Positions 1 to 10,817 of a stretch of 54,322 nucleotides of DNA are shown piece by piece. This stretch comes from Burkholderiales bacterium (lineage in GTDB: Bacteria > Pseudomonadota > Gammaproteobacteria > Burkholderiales > Burkholderiaceae_C), in assembly GCA_029268225.1 (NCBI GenBank), contig JAJUGJ010000022.1, positions 1 to 54,322 of the forward strand, read 5' to 3'. Position 1 is the first letter of the stretch. The number at the start of each line of letters is the position of its first letter. A model generated the notes under the pieces. The model was not told where the DNA came from. It saw only the letters and a list, made by a program, of their open reading frames with translations, and ran no database searches. The translations under genes were made by a program, and so were the position numbers.

Positions 1-1
1 A

Positions 2-727
<726 letters not shown>

Positions 728-731
728 TCAC

Positions 732-1454
732 TCAATTCAATTCAGCGTTGTGATAGACCTCCTGGACATCGTCCAGGTCTTCCAGCACATCCAGCAGCTT
801 CTGCATGCGCACGGCATCGTCACCCGACAGTTCGACGGGGGTGTCCGCGCGCATGGTCACCTCGGCCATCTCAGCGTTCAGACCGGCGCCCTCCAGGGCA
901 TTCTTGACCGTTTCAAAATCGCCCGGGGCACTCAGCACCTCGATGGAGCCGTCTTCATGGGTGAGCACGTCCTCGGCACCCGCTTCCAGGGCCACTTCCA
1001 TGACCTTGTCTTCGCTCACGCCCGGTGCAAACAGGAACTGGCCCACGTGCTTGAACTGGAAGGCCACCGAGCCTTCGGTGCCCAGGTTGCCACCGTGCTT
1101 GCTGAACGCATGGCGCACCTCGGCCACCGTGCGCACACGGTTGTCGGTCATGCAGTCCACGATGATGGCCGCGCCGCCAATGCCATAGCCCTCGTAACGG
1201 ATTTCCTCATAGGTGACGCCATCGAGGTTGCCCGTGGCCTTGTCCACGTTGCGCTTGATGTTGTCGGCCGGCATGTTGGCTGCCTTGGCCTTTTCAATGG
1301 CCAGGCGCAGGCGCGGGTTCATGGCGATGTCGCCGCCACCGGCGCGGGCCGCCACAATGATTTCACGGGTGATGCGGGTCCACACCCGGCCGCGCTTCTC
1401 GTCTTGGCGACCTTTGCGGTGTTGGATGTTGGCCCACTTGGAATGACCGGCCAT
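732..1454 (-). CDS. yebC: YebC/PmpR family transcriptional or translational regulator
   Basis: A 240-residue YebC/PmpR (TACO1) family protein. Members bind DNA as regulators in some bacteria, and recent work links the family to relief of ribosome stalling; which applies here cannot be read from sequence. The start [18 protein letters not shown] is the near-invariant family N-terminus, and this fixes the start at the ATG at 1454, not at an in-frame upstream codon near 1544; a GGAG lies 9-10 bases upstream. Other family signatures are [21 protein letters not shown]-like middle segments and the C-terminal [17 protein letters not shown]. Length is normal. It precedes purD in the same direction. 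Confidence 0.95.
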   Translation of the reverse strand: MAGHSKWANIQHRKGRQDEKRGRVWTRITREIIVAARAGGGDIAMNPRLRLAIEKAKAANMPADNIKRNVDKATGNLDGVTYEEIRYEGYGIGGAAIIVDCMTDNRVRTVAEVRHAFSKHGGNLGTEGSVAFQFKHVGQFLFAPGVSEDKVMEVALEAGAEDVLTHEDGSIEVLSAPGDFETVKNALEGAGLNAEMAEVTMRADTPVELSGDDAVRMQKLLDVLEDLDDVQEVYHNAELN

Positions 1455-1662
1455 GGCGTCTTGCTCCGGATGAGAATGTGCGATGTGAACGACAGAACGC
1501 GCCCCGGCGAAACACCGGCGCGCGCATGAAAAGAGCCGCAGCACAAGCTGGGCGATACTGTGATTTTACCCGTCGGCGCGCTTGACGCGGATCAAGTCGC
1601 CCACGCAGCTCGCCGGACTGACCGAAGTCTGACCCTTTTGACCGTTGTGGAGCCCCTGCACC

Positions 1663-3225
1663 ATGGCCGACCCGATCCTGATTGCCCGTCACGGCGACAC
1701 CGAATGCCACCTGCTGCCCGCCCTGGCCAACCGACACGGCCTGATCACGGGCGCCACCGGCACCGGCAAAACCATCACATTGCAAGCGCTGGCCGAGGGC
1801 CTGTCCAACCTGGGCGTGCCCGTCTTCCTGGCTGACATCAAGGGCGACCTGACCGGCATCTCGCAAACCGGCAGCGTCTCGCCCAAGCTGGCCGCCATCC
1901 TGACCGAGCGCGGCATTGAACCGCCCACACCGCAATCCTGCCCCACCACGCTGTGGGACGTGTTCGGCGAGCAAGGCCACCCCGTGCGGGCAACCATCTC
2001 GGACATGGGGCCGCTGCTGCTGGGGCGCATGCTGAACCTGAACGACACCCAGGCGGGCGTGCTGCAACTGGTCTTCAAGGTGGCCGACGACAACGGCCTG
2101 CTGCTGCTCGACCTCAAAGACCTGCGCGCCATGCTGCAGCATGTGGGCGACAACGCCAGCCAGTTCACCACCAGCTACGGCAACATCAGCCCGGCCAGCA
2201 TTGGCGCCATCCAGCGCGGCCTGCTGCAAATTGAAGAGCAAGGTGGCGACCGCTTCTTTGGCGAGCCCATGCTCAACATCAGCGACTTCATGCAGACGGT
2301 CGATGGCAAGGGCGTGGTCAACATCCTGGCGGCCGACAAGCTGATGCACTCGCCGCGCCTGTACGCCACCTTCCTGCTGTGGATGCTGTCCGAACTGTTC
2401 GAGACCCTGCCCGAGGTGGGTGACCTCGACAAGCCCAAGCTGGTGTTCTTTTTCGACGAAGCCCACCTGCTGTTCAAGGATGCCCCAGCCGCACTGATCG
2501 AGCGCATCGAGTTGGTCGTACGCCTGGTGCGCTCAAAGGGTGTGGGCGTGTACTTCGTGACCCAGAACCCGCTGGACATCCCCGACACCGTGCTGGGGCA
2601 GTTGGGCAACCGCGTGCAGCACGCGCTGCGCGCCTTCACCCCGCGTGACCAGAAAGCCGTGAAATCGGCGGCTGACACGATGCGCGCCAACCCCGGCCTG
2701 GACATCGCCACAGCCATCACGGAGCTGGCCGTGGGCGAGGCCCTGGTGAGCCTGCTCGACGAGAAGGGCCGTCCCGGCGTGACCCAGCGTGTGTTCGTGG
2801 TGCCACCGGGCAGCCAGATCGGCCCGATCACCCCGGCGCAGCGTCAGACCCTGATCAGCCAGTCGCTCGTGGCGGGCGTGTACGAACAGGTGGTGGACCG
2901 GGAATCGGCCCACGAAAAACTCAAGGGCCGCGCCGCCGGCCAAGCCCCCTCCACCGCCCCGCATGACAGTGACGAGCGCAGCCTGCGTGACGAGGCTCAA
3001 GAGGCGGTACGCTCGCCCCGCTCGGCGCCGTCGGGCACCGGCCGCAGCGCGCCTGCCGAATCAGGCGGCGGATGGCTGGGTGACCTGCTGCAAGGCAGCG
3101 GCCGCAAGGACTCGGTACTGGAAACGGTGGCCAAGTCGGCCGCGCGCACCATTGGCTCGACCGTGGGCCGGGAAATCATCCGCGGCGTGTTGGGCTCGCT
3201 GCTGGGTGGCAGCCGCAGGCGCTGA
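1663..3225 (+). CDS. HerA/YjgR-like ATPase (DUF853 family)
   Basis: A 520-residue P-loop ATPase of the DUF853 / YjgR group, related to HerA and FtsK helicases. The cellular role of this family is not established. Walker A GATGTGKT is at residues 30-37, and Walker [13 protein letters not shown] is near 259-270 with the acidic pair DE at 265-266. It ends with a low-complexity linker (about 420-470) and a Gly/Arg-rich tail, GGSRRR, which is typical of the family. The start at 1663 ([11 protein letters not shown]) follows the family N-terminus; an in-frame codon at 1645 adds six unlikely residues. It stands alone on the plus strand between yebC and a convergent small gene. Confidence 0.88.
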   Translation: MADPILIARHGDTECHLLPALANRHGLITGATGTGKTITLQALAEGLSNLGVPVFLADIKGDLTGISQTGSVSPKLAAILTERGIEPPTPQSCPTTLWDVFGEQGHPVRATISDMGPLLLGRMLNLNDTQAGVLQLVFKVADDNGLLLLDLKDLRAMLQHVGDNASQFTTSYGNISPASIGAIQRGLLQIEEQGGDRFFGEPMLNISDFMQTVDGKGVVNILAADKLMHSPRLYATFLLWMLSELFETLPEVGDLDKPKLVFFFDEAHLLFKDAPAALIERIELVVRLVRSKGVGVYFVTQNPLDIPDTVLGQLGNRVQHALRAFTPRDQKAVKSAADTMRANPGLDIATAITELAVGEALVSLLDEKGRPGVTQRVFVVPPGSQIGPITPAQRQTLISQSLVAGVYEQVVDRESAHEKLKGRAAGQAPSTAPHDSDERSLRDEAQEAVRSPRSAPSGTGRSAPAESGGGWLGDLLQGSGRKDSVLETVAKSAARTIGSTVGREIIRGVLGSLLGGSRRR

Positions 3226-3260
3226 CGCCTGCAGCGCACAGCCTCGCTGAGCCCCACCGC

Positions 3261-3701
3261 TCAATCGCGACGCCAACCGTGGCGATCGTCGTCGCGGCCA
3301 CCGCGGTCATCTCGGCCACCGTGCCGATGTCCATGATGGTGGTGATGGTGATGCCCGCGATGATCACGACCCCACCGCGCCCGATCTTCCCGGTACATGC
3401 GCGTGGGCGGGGCGTACACCACCGGCGCAGGCCCGTAGCCGTGCCCCGGCACCCAGACCACAGGGGGGCGAGGATGGTGCACCACCACCGGCGGCGGCGC
3501 GTAGACCACCACACCAGGATGGGAGTGAACACCACCGCGGGTGTTGGAGACCGCCGTGCTCACGCGGCCAACGCCCTGCACGGGGGCATCGACATTGACG
3601 GCCCAGTACACCCCGCCGCCAGCCTGGGCTGACACCGCCCCCAACCCGAGCCCGGTGATCACGACCAGACGGGACAACCATGTTTGCATTGAGGTACGCA
3701 T
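3261..3701 (-). CDS. Small exported His/Gly-rich hypothetical protein
   Basis: An unrecognised 146-residue protein. The start at 3701 is supported by an AAAGGAG ribosome-binding site a few bases upstream and by the signal peptide that follows: MRTSMQTWLSRLVVITG, a hydrophobic core and an AQA cleavage site near residue 30. The mature part has Pro/Val repeats (VVVYAPPPVVVHHPRP) and a C-terminal third made almost only of His, Arg, Gly and Asp, including a run of seven His. Such tails often bind metal ions, but that is inference. Proteins with short tyrosine/proline/glycine repeats and this tail are common small periplasmic proteins in Burkholderiales. It is followed on the same strand, upstream, by lplT. 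Confidence 0.65.
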   Translation of the reverse strand: MRTSMQTWLSRLVVITGLGLGAVSAQAGGGVYWAVNVDAPVQGVGRVSTAVSNTRGGVHSHPGVVVYAPPPVVVHHPRPPVVWVPGHGYGPAPVVYAPPTRMYREDRARWGRDHRGHHHHHHHGHRHGGRDDRGGRDDDRHGWRRD

Positions 3702-3796
3702 GAAGTTTCTCTCCTTTGAGACTTCAACGCACCGCGCCCACAGCACGCAGACACACCGCATGTAAAGCGATGTAAGGGCTTGTGTCTGAGGGCGAC

Positions 3797-5086
3797 TCAG
3801 TGATGGTGGTGGTGACCGTCGCTGCGCGCGATCTCCAGCAGGCGCGCCACCTCGTCGGGGTGCCTGCGGACATTGCTGCGGTGCCACAGGCCAATCAACA
3901 GCATCACGCTGGCCACGAACAGACCAAAGGCCGTGATCGCCCCATAGGCCGACAGACCCGAATGGGTCAAGCCGGCATACATCAAGCCCAACAAGAGGAT
4001 GCAGGCTTGCTCATTGAAGTTTTGCACCGCGATCGAGCGACCCGAACCCATGAGGTTGTGGCCGCGATGCTGCAGCAGCGCGTTCATGGGCACCACCAGG
4101 AAGCCACCCAGGGCCCCCAGCACAATCATGAAAGGCACGGTGGGGGTGATGTCACGCAGGAAATTCATGCCGATGACCAGCACGCCCATGGCCACGCCCA
4201 AGGGGATCACCAAGGTGGCCTGATCCAGCCGCATCTTGACCGACGCAACGACGGCTCCCACGGCCGTGCCAATGGCGACGACCCCCACCAGCGCCGAAGC
4301 TTTCGTGGTGTCGTAACCCAGGGCAACGGCGGCCCACGCCAGCACGATGTAGCGCAGGTTGCCCGACACGCCCCAGAACAGCGTGGTGGTGGCCAGCGAG
4401 ATCTGACCCAACTTGTCACGCCACAGCCGCGAGTTGCACGACGCGAAATCACGCACCAGGAACACCGGATTGGCCGCATAGGGCTGCAAGGGGGTGTCGG
4501 TGCGCGGGATGCGCAGGTTGAACAGCGAGGCGATGACGTAGAAGATGATCAGCGTGGCAATGGCCGCCTCGGCGGGTGTGGTGATGCCCGTGTCCACCAT
4601 CGGCAGGTCGACGGACAGCAACCAGGGCGCGATCGCATACCCCATCAGCTGACCGCCGAGCACCACGCCCAAAATGATGGACGTGATCGTCAGCCCTTCG
4701 ATCCAGCCGTTGGCCTTCACCAGCTGAGACGGAGGCAGGAGTTCGGTGAGGATGCCGTACTTGGCCGGCGAATATGCCGCCGCGCCCAGGCCCACCACCG
4801 CATAGGCAAGCAAGGGATGAGAGCCAAAGAGCATCATCAGACACCCCACCACCTTGATGGCGTTGGAGATGAACATGACCTTGCCTTTGGGCCACGCATC
4901 AGCGAACGCCCCGACAAATGGCGCCAACACCACGTAAAAGAGCGCAAACATCGGCACCAACGCCGCACGCTGCCACTCTGGCGAGCCGTCGGTTCTGAGC
5001 AGTTCAACCGCAGCCACGAAGAGCGCATTGTCGGCCAGCGAGCTGAAGAACTGCGCCGCCATGATGGTGTAAAAGCCTTTTTTCAT
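3797..5086 (-). CDS. lplT: Lysophospholipid transporter (MFS)
   Basis: A 429-residue Major Facilitator protein of the LplT group, which flips lysophospholipids across the inner membrane for re-acylation. The N-terminus [21 protein letters not shown] and the segment [29 protein letters not shown] are strong LplT signatures; about 12 hydrophobic segments alternate with short basic loops. In enterobacteria lplT sits next to the acyltransferase gene aas; here no aas is adjacent, and the divergent neighbour is alr, as in many Burkholderiales. Oddity: the native C-terminus is Ser-Asp-Gly followed by five His immediately before the stop, effectively a natural His tag. Confidence 0.92.
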   Translation of the reverse strand: MKKGFYTIMAAQFFSSLADNALFVAAVELLRTDGSPEWQRAALVPMFALFYVVLAPFVGAFADAWPKGKVMFISNAIKVVGCLMMLFGSHPLLAYAVVGLGAAAYSPAKYGILTELLPPSQLVKANGWIEGLTITSIILGVVLGGQLMGYAIAPWLLSVDLPMVDTGITTPAEAAIATLIIFYVIASLFNLRIPRTDTPLQPYAANPVFLVRDFASCNSRLWRDKLGQISLATTTLFWGVSGNLRYIVLAWAAVALGYDTTKASALVGVVAIGTAVGAVVASVKMRLDQATLVIPLGVAMGVLVIGMNFLRDITPTVPFMIVLGALGGFLVVPMNALLQHRGHNLMGSGRSIAVQNFNEQACILLLGLMYAGLTHSGLSAYGAITAFGLFVASVMLLIGLWHRSNVRRHPDEVARLLEIARSDGHHHHH

Positions 5087-5286
5087 GCGCGAGCGTCGTG
5101 AGAGATCATTTCCGTGGGTTGCATGCCAGACCGGCGAACATGTCCCGGCATTGCAAAGCCCTGGTCACATCAACGGCCGCCGGTTATAGCACGGCCTCCT
5201 ATTCTGCACGTCCTGAGCCCGACAAGCTGACGCATGAACAGAGGGGAGCGGGGATGCGCTGGCGTCAGGGTGGCAAAATCATGCCC

Positions 5287-6396
5287 ATGCCGCGCCCGCT
5301 CCAAGCTCTGATCCACCTCGATGCCCTTCAACACAACCTGCAGCGAGCGCGTGACTGTGCCCCGGATGCCCGTGTGTGGGCCGTGGTCAAGGCGCATGCT
5401 TATGGACATGGCCTGCAGCGCGTGTTCGAAGGACTGCGCAGTGCCGATGGCTTTGCCTTGCTCGACATCGCCGAGGCCCAGCGCCTGCGCGACCTCGACT
5501 GGCGCGGCCCCATCTTGTTGATCGAAGGCGTGTTCGACGCGCGGGATCTGGAATGGTGTTCGCGCCTGAACCTGTGGCACGTGGTGCACTGTGAAGAGCA
5601 GATCAACTGGCTGGCTCAGCACAAGAGCGAATGGCCGCACCGCGTGTTCCTGAAGATGAACACCGGCATGAACCGGCTGGGCTTCACGCCGCAGGCCTTT
5701 CGCAACGCCTGGCTGCGCCTGAGTGCCCTGCCCCAGGTCGATGAGGTGTCCTTCATCACCCACTTTTCGGATGCAGACAGCCCCAAGGGCATCTCGCAGC
5801 AGGCCGAAGTGTTCCTCACCCACACCGCCGACCTCAGTGGCGAACGCAGTTTGTGCAACAGCGCCGCAACATTGCGCCACGCACACGACCAGGCCATCCG
5901 AGGGGACTGGATCCGCCCCGGCGTGATGCTCTATGGCGCTTCCCCCGACTACCCTGAGCACGATGCCACCCACTGGAACCTGCAACCGGCGATGACCTTG
6001 CACAGCAAGCTCATCGGCATTCAGCATCTGCAAGCCGGTGACACGGTGGGCTACGGCAGCACCTTTACCGCCGACCGCGAGATGCGCATCGGCGTGGTGG
6101 CCTGCGGTTACGCAGACGGCTACCCTCGACACGCACCGACGGGGACACCTGTGCTGGTGGACGGCGTGCGTGTGCCGCTGATTGGCCGCGTCTCGATGGA
6201 CATGCTGGCCGTGGACCTGAGCCTGGTACCCCAGGCCCACCTGGGCACCGAAGTCACCTTGTGGGGACGTGGCCCCCACCACAGCCTTCTGTCGATCGAT
6301 GAGGTGGCGCAGCATTGCGGCACGATCGGCTACGAGTTGATGTGCGCCCTGTCACCCCGCGTGCCAGTGGAAGTCCTCCAGCCCCATCAGGGGTGA
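5287..6396 (+). CDS. alr: Alanine racemase
   Basis: A 369-residue PLP-dependent racemase that makes D-alanine for peptidoglycan. The PLP lysine is K35 in [13 protein letters not shown], close to its position (34-35) in the E. coli enzymes, which supports the start at 5287; ATG codons at 5281 and 5254 are also in frame, and the latter has a strong AGGGGAG upstream, so a 2- or 11-residue extension is possible. Further signatures are [13 protein letters not shown], the active-site region [13 protein letters not shown] and [12 protein letters not shown]. It is divergent from lplT across about 200 bp that should carry both promoters. Confidence 0.95.
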   Translation: MPRPLQALIHLDALQHNLQRARDCAPDARVWAVVKAHAYGHGLQRVFEGLRSADGFALLDIAEAQRLRDLDWRGPILLIEGVFDARDLEWCSRLNLWHVVHCEEQINWLAQHKSEWPHRVFLKMNTGMNRLGFTPQAFRNAWLRLSALPQVDEVSFITHFSDADSPKGISQQAEVFLTHTADLSGERSLCNSAATLRHAHDQAIRGDWIRPGVMLYGASPDYPEHDATHWNLQPAMTLHSKLIGIQHLQAGDTVGYGSTFTADREMRIGVVACGYADGYPRHAPTGTPVLVDGVRVPLIGRVSMDMLAVDLSLVPQAHLGTEVTLWGRGPHHSLLSIDEVAQHCGTIGYELMCALSPRVPVEVLQPHQG

Positions 6397-6518
6397 TCGG
6401 CGGCGATTGAGCAGCTTTTGTCCCGATTTGGCACACTGCGAACAGCCTCGCACCCTTCTTGCTTCACCTCTTTCGGCGACGCAGCCCTGTTGACGCGCAG
6501 ACCGAATCGGAACCCCAC

Positions 6519-7019
6519 ATGGACATCGAACACCAACGCCACCAATTGCGCATGACCGTGCTCATGACGCCCGACATGGCCAACTTCTCTGGCAACGTGC
6601 ATGGCGGCACCATCCTCAAGCTGCTCGACCAGGTGGCCTATGCCTGCGCCAGCCGCTATGCCGGCTCCTACGTGGTCACGCTGTCGGTGGACCAGGTGAC
6701 CTTCCGTCAGCCCATCCACGTGGGTGAGCTGGTGACCTTCCTGGCCTCGGTGAACTACACCGGCACCTCGTCGATGGAGATCGGCATCAAAGTGATCGCC
6801 GAGAACATCCGCACCCAGGTCGTGCGCCACGCCAACAGCTGCTTCTTCACCATGGTGGCGGTCGATGAGCACGCCAAGCCCACGCCGGTTACCCCGCTGG
6901 CCCCGTCCACACCGGAAGAAGAGCGCCGCTTCAAGGCCGCCAAGTTGCGTCGCCAACTGCGCCAGGAGCTGGAGCAGCGTTTCAAGGCCATCCAATCGGG
7001 CGAGACGCCCTCGGCCTGA
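6519..7019 (+). CDS. Hotdog-fold acyl-CoA thioesterase (YciA-like)
   Basis: A 166-residue hotdog thioesterase that hydrolyses acyl-CoA in the cytosol. The core motif NVHGGTILKLLDQVAYACAS contains the family HGG and the helix with the conserved acidic residue; VTLSVDQVTFRQPIHVGEL and the cysteine-asparagine segment HANSCFFTMVAVD are typical of the YciA / BACH group. The C-terminal 40 residues are charged and helical. The start MDIEHQRHQLRMTVLM at 6519 is chosen because the hotdog begins soon after; an upstream in-frame stretch from 6459 has no family likeness. radA starts 25 bp downstream on the same strand. Confidence 0.85.
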   Translation: MDIEHQRHQLRMTVLMTPDMANFSGNVHGGTILKLLDQVAYACASRYAGSYVVTLSVDQVTFRQPIHVGELVTFLASVNYTGTSSMEIGIKVIAENIRTQVVRHANSCFFTMVAVDEHAKPTPVTPLAPSTPEEERRFKAAKLRRQLRQELEQRFKAIQSGETPSA

Positions 7020-7044
7020 GACCCACGTCCCTGACAATAGGGGC

Positions 7045-8418
7045 ATGGCCAAAGAGAAAACCGTCTACACCTGCAGCGAGTGCGGGGGCGTCAGCCCCAA
7101 GTGGCTGGGCAAATGCCCCCAGTGCAACGCCTGGAACACCCTCGAAGAGACACGCGCAGAGCCCGCTGCCGGCAAGAACCGCATGCAGGCGCTCTCGCGC
7201 GGCCTGAACGCGGCGCAGCCGGTCACCACGCTGGCGCAGATCGAGGCCGCCGATGTCGCCCGCACGCCCACGGGACTGGAGGAGCTGGACCGGGTGCTGG
7301 GCGGGGGCATCGTCTCGGGCGGTGTGGTGCTGATTGGGGGCGATCCCGGCATCGGCAAATCCACCTTGCTGCTGCAGGCGCTCGATGCCCTGTCACGCCA
7401 GATGCCCGTGCTGTATGTGACCGGCGAAGAAAGCGGTGCCCAGGTGGCGCTGCGGGCGCACCGGCTGGGCCTGGACGGCTCACAGGTGCGGGTGCAGGCC
7501 GAGATCCAGTTGGAAAACATCATCGCGACGATGGACGCCGAAAAGCCGTCCTTCTGCGTGATCGACTCGATCCAAACCATTTACTCCGACCAGCTCACCT
7601 CGGCGCCAGGCTCGGTGGCGCAGGTGCGCGAATGCGCTGCCCACCTGACCCGCGTGGCCAAGGCCAGCGGTTGCGCCACCGTGCTGGTGGGCCACGTGAC
7701 CAAGGAAGGCGCGATTGCCGGCCCGCGCGTGCTGGAGCACATCGTGGACACGGTGCTGTACTTCGAAGGCGACACGCACAGCAGCTTCCGCCTGATCCGC
7801 GCCATCAAGAACCGCTTTGGCGCGGTCAACGAGATTGGCGTGTTCGCGATGACGGACAAGGGGCTCAAGGGTGTGACCAACCCCAGCGCCATCTTCCTGT
7901 CCACACACAGTGAGCCGGTGCCTGGCTCGTGCGTGTTGGTGACGCTGGAAGGCACACGGCCGCTGCTGGTCGAAATTCAGGCCCTGGTCGACGCGGGCGG
8001 CCCCAGCCCGCGCCGCCTGAGCGTCGGCCTGGAGCGCGATCGCTTGGCGATGCTGCTGGCCGTGCTGCACCGCCACGCTGGCATGGCCTGCTCAGACCAG
8101 GATGTGTTCGTCAACGCGGTGGGCGGCGTGCGCATCAGCGAACCGGCCGCCGACCTGGCCGTGTTGCTGGCCATCCAGAGCAGCCTGCGCGGCAAGCCAC
8201 TGCCCAAGGGCTTCCTCGCATTTGGCGAAGTGGGTCTGGCGGGCGAGGTGCGCCCTGCCCCGCGCGGTCAGGAACGCCTGAAGGAGGCCGCCAAGCTGGG
8301 CTTCAGCATCGCGGTGGTGCCCAAGGCCAATGCACCCAAGAAACCCATTGAAGGCCTGACCATTCACCCGGTGGAACGTGTGGAAGAGGCCATCAGCCTG
8401 GTGCGCTCGCTGATGTGA
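7045..8418 (+). CDS. radA: DNA repair protein RadA
   Basis: A 457-residue RadA (Sms), a RecA-like ATPase that promotes branch migration in recombinational repair. An N-terminal zinc finger has cysteines C10, C13, C24 and C27 (TCSECGG and KCPQCNAW). The RecA-like core has Walker A GGDPGIGKSTLL, followed by the RadA-specific KNRFGAVNEIG motif, and a C-terminal Lon-protease-like domain (SPRRLSVGLERDRLAML to EVGLAGEVRPAPRGQER). Start at 7045 matches the universal MAKxKTxYxCxxCG beginning. It is likely co-transcribed with the thioesterase gene before it; murJ converges on it 70 bp downstream. Confidence 0.97.
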   Translation: MAKEKTVYTCSECGGVSPKWLGKCPQCNAWNTLEETRAEPAAGKNRMQALSRGLNAAQPVTTLAQIEAADVARTPTGLEELDRVLGGGIVSGGVVLIGGDPGIGKSTLLLQALDALSRQMPVLYVTGEESGAQVALRAHRLGLDGSQVRVQAEIQLENIIATMDAEKPSFCVIDSIQTIYSDQLTSAPGSVAQVRECAAHLTRVAKASGCATVLVGHVTKEGAIAGPRVLEHIVDTVLYFEGDTHSSFRLIRAIKNRFGAVNEIGVFAMTDKGLKGVTNPSAIFLSTHSEPVPGSCVLVTLEGTRPLLVEIQALVDAGGPSPRRLSVGLERDRLAMLLAVLHRHAGMACSDQDVFVNAVGGVRISEPAADLAVLLAIQSSLRGKPLPKGFLAFGEVGLAGEVRPAPRGQERLKEAAKLGFSIAVVPKANAPKKPIEGLTIHPVERVEEAISLVRSLM

Positions 8419-8488
8419 GCGTCAGCCCCATCGGGCTGGCCGGGCCGGGCAATCCTGCCCCCTCGCCTTGAGGCGGCGACCTGTCGGT

Positions 8489-10051
8489 TCAGCGGCGTAT
8501 GGCCTTGCGCAGGTTCAAACCTGACAGCGCCAGCGCACCAAAGTACACCACCGCTGCGCCCACCAGACAGGCGGCCAGCGCGCCGATGCGCACCATGGGC
8601 TGCGCGCGCAAGCCCACCCAGTCAATGTGCTGCACGCCCAGCCACAGCCCCACGCCCAAAATGGCCGAGGCCACGCCCACGCGCAGCGCAAACAGCCACC
8701 AGCCCGGCGAGGGTTGATAGCGTCCGGAGCGACGCAGCCCAATCAGCAACCAGGTGGCGTTGACCAGCGAACCCAGGCCGATCGACAAGGCCAGACCAGC
8801 ATGACTCAGGAAAGGCACGAACACCGCATTGAAACACTGCGTGATCACCAGCACGATGATGCCGATGCGCACCGGTGTCTTGATGTCCTGCGTGGCATAG
8901 AAACCGGGCGCCAGCACCTTCACACCGATCAGGCCCAGCAGACCCACGCCGTAGCAAGACAGCGCCAGCACGGTCTGCTGCACGTCATGCGGGGTGAAGC
9001 GTCCATAGTGGTAGAGCACCGCCACCAGCGGCTCGGCAAACAGCAGCAAACCCACGGCCGCAGGCAGGGCCAGCAAGACCACCAGACGCAGCCCCCAGTC
9101 CAACATGTCCGAGAAACGAGCGGCGTCGCCCGCCGCCTGTGCGCGCGACAACTGGGGCAGCAGCACCACACCCAGGGCCACCCCCAGCATGGCCGTGGGG
9201 AACTCCATCAAGCGGTCGGCATAGGTGAGCCAGGACACCGAACCCGCTCCCAGGTGCGAGGCAATCTGGGTGTTGATCAGCAGCGAGATCTGCGCCACAG
9301 ACACGCCCAGGATGGCCGGCGCCATCTGGCGCAGCACGCGCTTGACGCCCGGATGCGACCAGGCGCGTCGCCACGCGCCCGGGGTCAGGCCGATCCGGGG
9401 CACCATGCCAATCTTCAACAAGGCAGGCACCTGCACGCCCAGCTGCAGCAGGCCGCCCAGCATCACCCCCACCGCCAGCGCGTACACCGGCTCGATGCCG
9501 TGGCGCTCGAACAGCGGTGCGACGAACACGGCAGCCCCGATGGTGGACAGGTTGAGCAGCACCGGCGTGGCCGCCGGCACCGCAAAGCGGCTCCAGGTGT
9601 TGAGGATGCCGGCGCTCAAGGCCACCAGCGACATGAAGCCGATGTAGGGAAACATCCAGCGCGTCATGACCACAGCGGCATCGAAGCCGCCGCTTTCCTG
9701 CAGACCCGAAGCCATGACCCAGACCAACACCGGCGCGCCGACCACACCCAGCACACAGGTGATCAACAAGGCGCCGAACAGCACGGTGCCCACGGCATTG
9801 ACCAGGTCATGCGTGGCCTCGTCACCCTTCTGGGTCCGGGTTTCGGCCAGGATGGGCACGAAGGCCTGTGAAAACGCGCCTTCGGCAAACAGGCGGCGCA
9901 GCAGATTGGGAATGCGGAACGCCACATTGAAGGCGTCGGTGGTGGCGCTGGCCCTGAAGGCCGCCGCAATGAGCAGCTCCCGAACCAGACCGGTGATGCG
10001 TGACGCCAGGGTCAGCAAGGAAACGATGGACGCGGATTTGAGCAGACTCAT
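8489..10051 (-). CDS. murJ: Lipid II flippase MurJ
   Basis: A 520-residue MOP-superfamily membrane protein that moves lipid II across the inner membrane for peptidoglycan assembly. The N-terminus MSLLKSASIVSLLTLASRITGLVRE, then RIPNLLRRLFAEGAFSQAFVP, is diagnostic of MurJ (MviN). About 14 transmembrane helices can be traced. The start is an ATG at 10051. It is divergent from rpsT with about 190 bp between, a conserved Burkholderiales pairing (murJ-rpsT). Confidence 0.96.
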   Translation of the reverse strand: MSLLKSASIVSLLTLASRITGLVRELLIAAAFRASATTDAFNVAFRIPNLLRRLFAEGAFSQAFVPILAETRTQKGDEATHDLVNAVGTVLFGALLITCVLGVVGAPVLVWVMASGLQESGGFDAAVVMTRWMFPYIGFMSLVALSAGILNTWSRFAVPAATPVLLNLSTIGAAVFVAPLFERHGIEPVYALAVGVMLGGLLQLGVQVPALLKIGMVPRIGLTPGAWRRAWSHPGVKRVLRQMAPAILGVSVAQISLLINTQIASHLGAGSVSWLTYADRLMEFPTAMLGVALGVVLLPQLSRAQAAGDAARFSDMLDWGLRLVVLLALPAAVGLLLFAEPLVAVLYHYGRFTPHDVQQTVLALSCYGVGLLGLIGVKVLAPGFYATQDIKTPVRIGIIVLVITQCFNAVFVPFLSHAGLALSIGLGSLVNATWLLIGLRRSGRYQPSPGWWLFALRVGVASAILGVGLWLGVQHIDWVGLRAQPMVRIGALAACLVGAAVVYFGALALSGLNLRKAIRR

Positions 10052-10093
10052 CGCCGCATTATAGAAAGACGCCCACCCTGCCCGCCCCCGAGA

Positions 10094-10123
10094 TTGGACG
10101 GATCACACGGACTCTGTTATGAT
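10094..10123 (+). promoter_or_regulatory. Candidate sigma-70 promoter of rpsT
   Basis: TTGGAC at 10094-10099 and TATGAT at 10118-10123 with an 18-bp spacer. Transcription would begin near 10130, which leaves a leader of about 113 nt before the S20 start codon. The start codon has only a weak Shine-Dalgarno (AGGG about 12 bases upstream), as expected for a gene under translational self-control, but no regulator site can be proven here. Confidence 0.5.
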
Positions 10124-10242
10124 GTTTGGCTTTCCAACCAACTTTGCCCTCGTGGGGTGCGAATTGGCGTGAAGCGGGCTTGCAAACTGATACTCGGTTT
10201 GTGCGCAGCGCAGCGGCCAGGCATCTACAGGGCCTGCATATC

Positions 10243-10536
10243 ATGGCATCTGCATCCAAAGCCAAGAAGACCGTTCGCATCGCCTCGGGCCGCAAGCGCG
10301 CTCGCCAAGACGTCAAGCTGAACGCCGCCAACACCTCGCTGCGTTCCAAGTTCCGCACCGCCGTCAAGAGCGTGCTGAAGGCTGTGGCCACCGGCGACAA
10401 GGCCAAGGCTTCCGAAGCCTTCAAGAGCGCCCAAAGCGTGATCGACTCGATCGCCGACAAGCGCATCTTCCACAAGAACAAGGCCGCTCGTTACAAGAGC
10501 CGTCTGTCTGCCAAGGTCAAGGCCATGGCCGCCTGA
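10243..10536 (+). CDS. rpsT: 30S ribosomal protein S20
   Basis: A 97-residue, strongly basic primary 16S rRNA-binding protein of the small subunit. The start [12 protein letters not shown] and the helical body ([20 protein letters not shown], then [20 protein letters not shown] and [18 protein letters not shown]) are typical S20. An ATG at 10243 is used; upstream in-frame codons back to 10126 encode nothing S20-like. The gene is monocistronic: its own promoter lies upstream and a strong palindromic terminator starts 70 bp downstream. Confidence 0.98.
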   Translation: MASASKAKKTVRIASGRKRARQDVKLNAANTSLRSKFRTAVKSVLKAVATGDKAKASEAFKSAQSVIDSIADKRIFHKNKAARYKSRLSAKVKAMAA

Positions 10537-10605
10537 TTCGGTGAGTACAACGTCAGCTTCTCGGCTGGCGTACACCACTGAACTTGCTGACTCACGTCAG
10601 CACGC

Positions 10606-10634
10606 AACGCCCGATGCATGCATCGGGCGTTTTG
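10606..10634 (+). terminator. Intrinsic terminator of rpsT
   Basis: A perfect 26-bp palindrome (10606-10631) centred on GCATGC, followed by a short T-rich stretch (TTTTG and CTTTG). It ends the rpsT transcript before the chemoreceptor gene. Confidence 0.85.
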
Positions 10635-10817
10635 CTTTGTGCCGAATAGTTGCCGCTTGCCGGGCAAATTGCACATGACGGATTGACGCCGCGATTCAGG
10701 ATCACGGAAACTGATGCGTCCTGTGGATCTGTCACCGTCATCGCTGCGCAGTTGTTCGCTCTACCGATGCTGTCGATCAGCCCCTTACGTTGTTCGCATC
10801 AACCTGCTCGGATCTCC

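Noticed and set aside
8419..8488. Small inverted repeats between radA and murJ considered as terminators
   Set aside because: CAGCCC / GGGCTG and neighbouring stems lack a following T-run; cannot be supported beyond GC-rich chance pairing.
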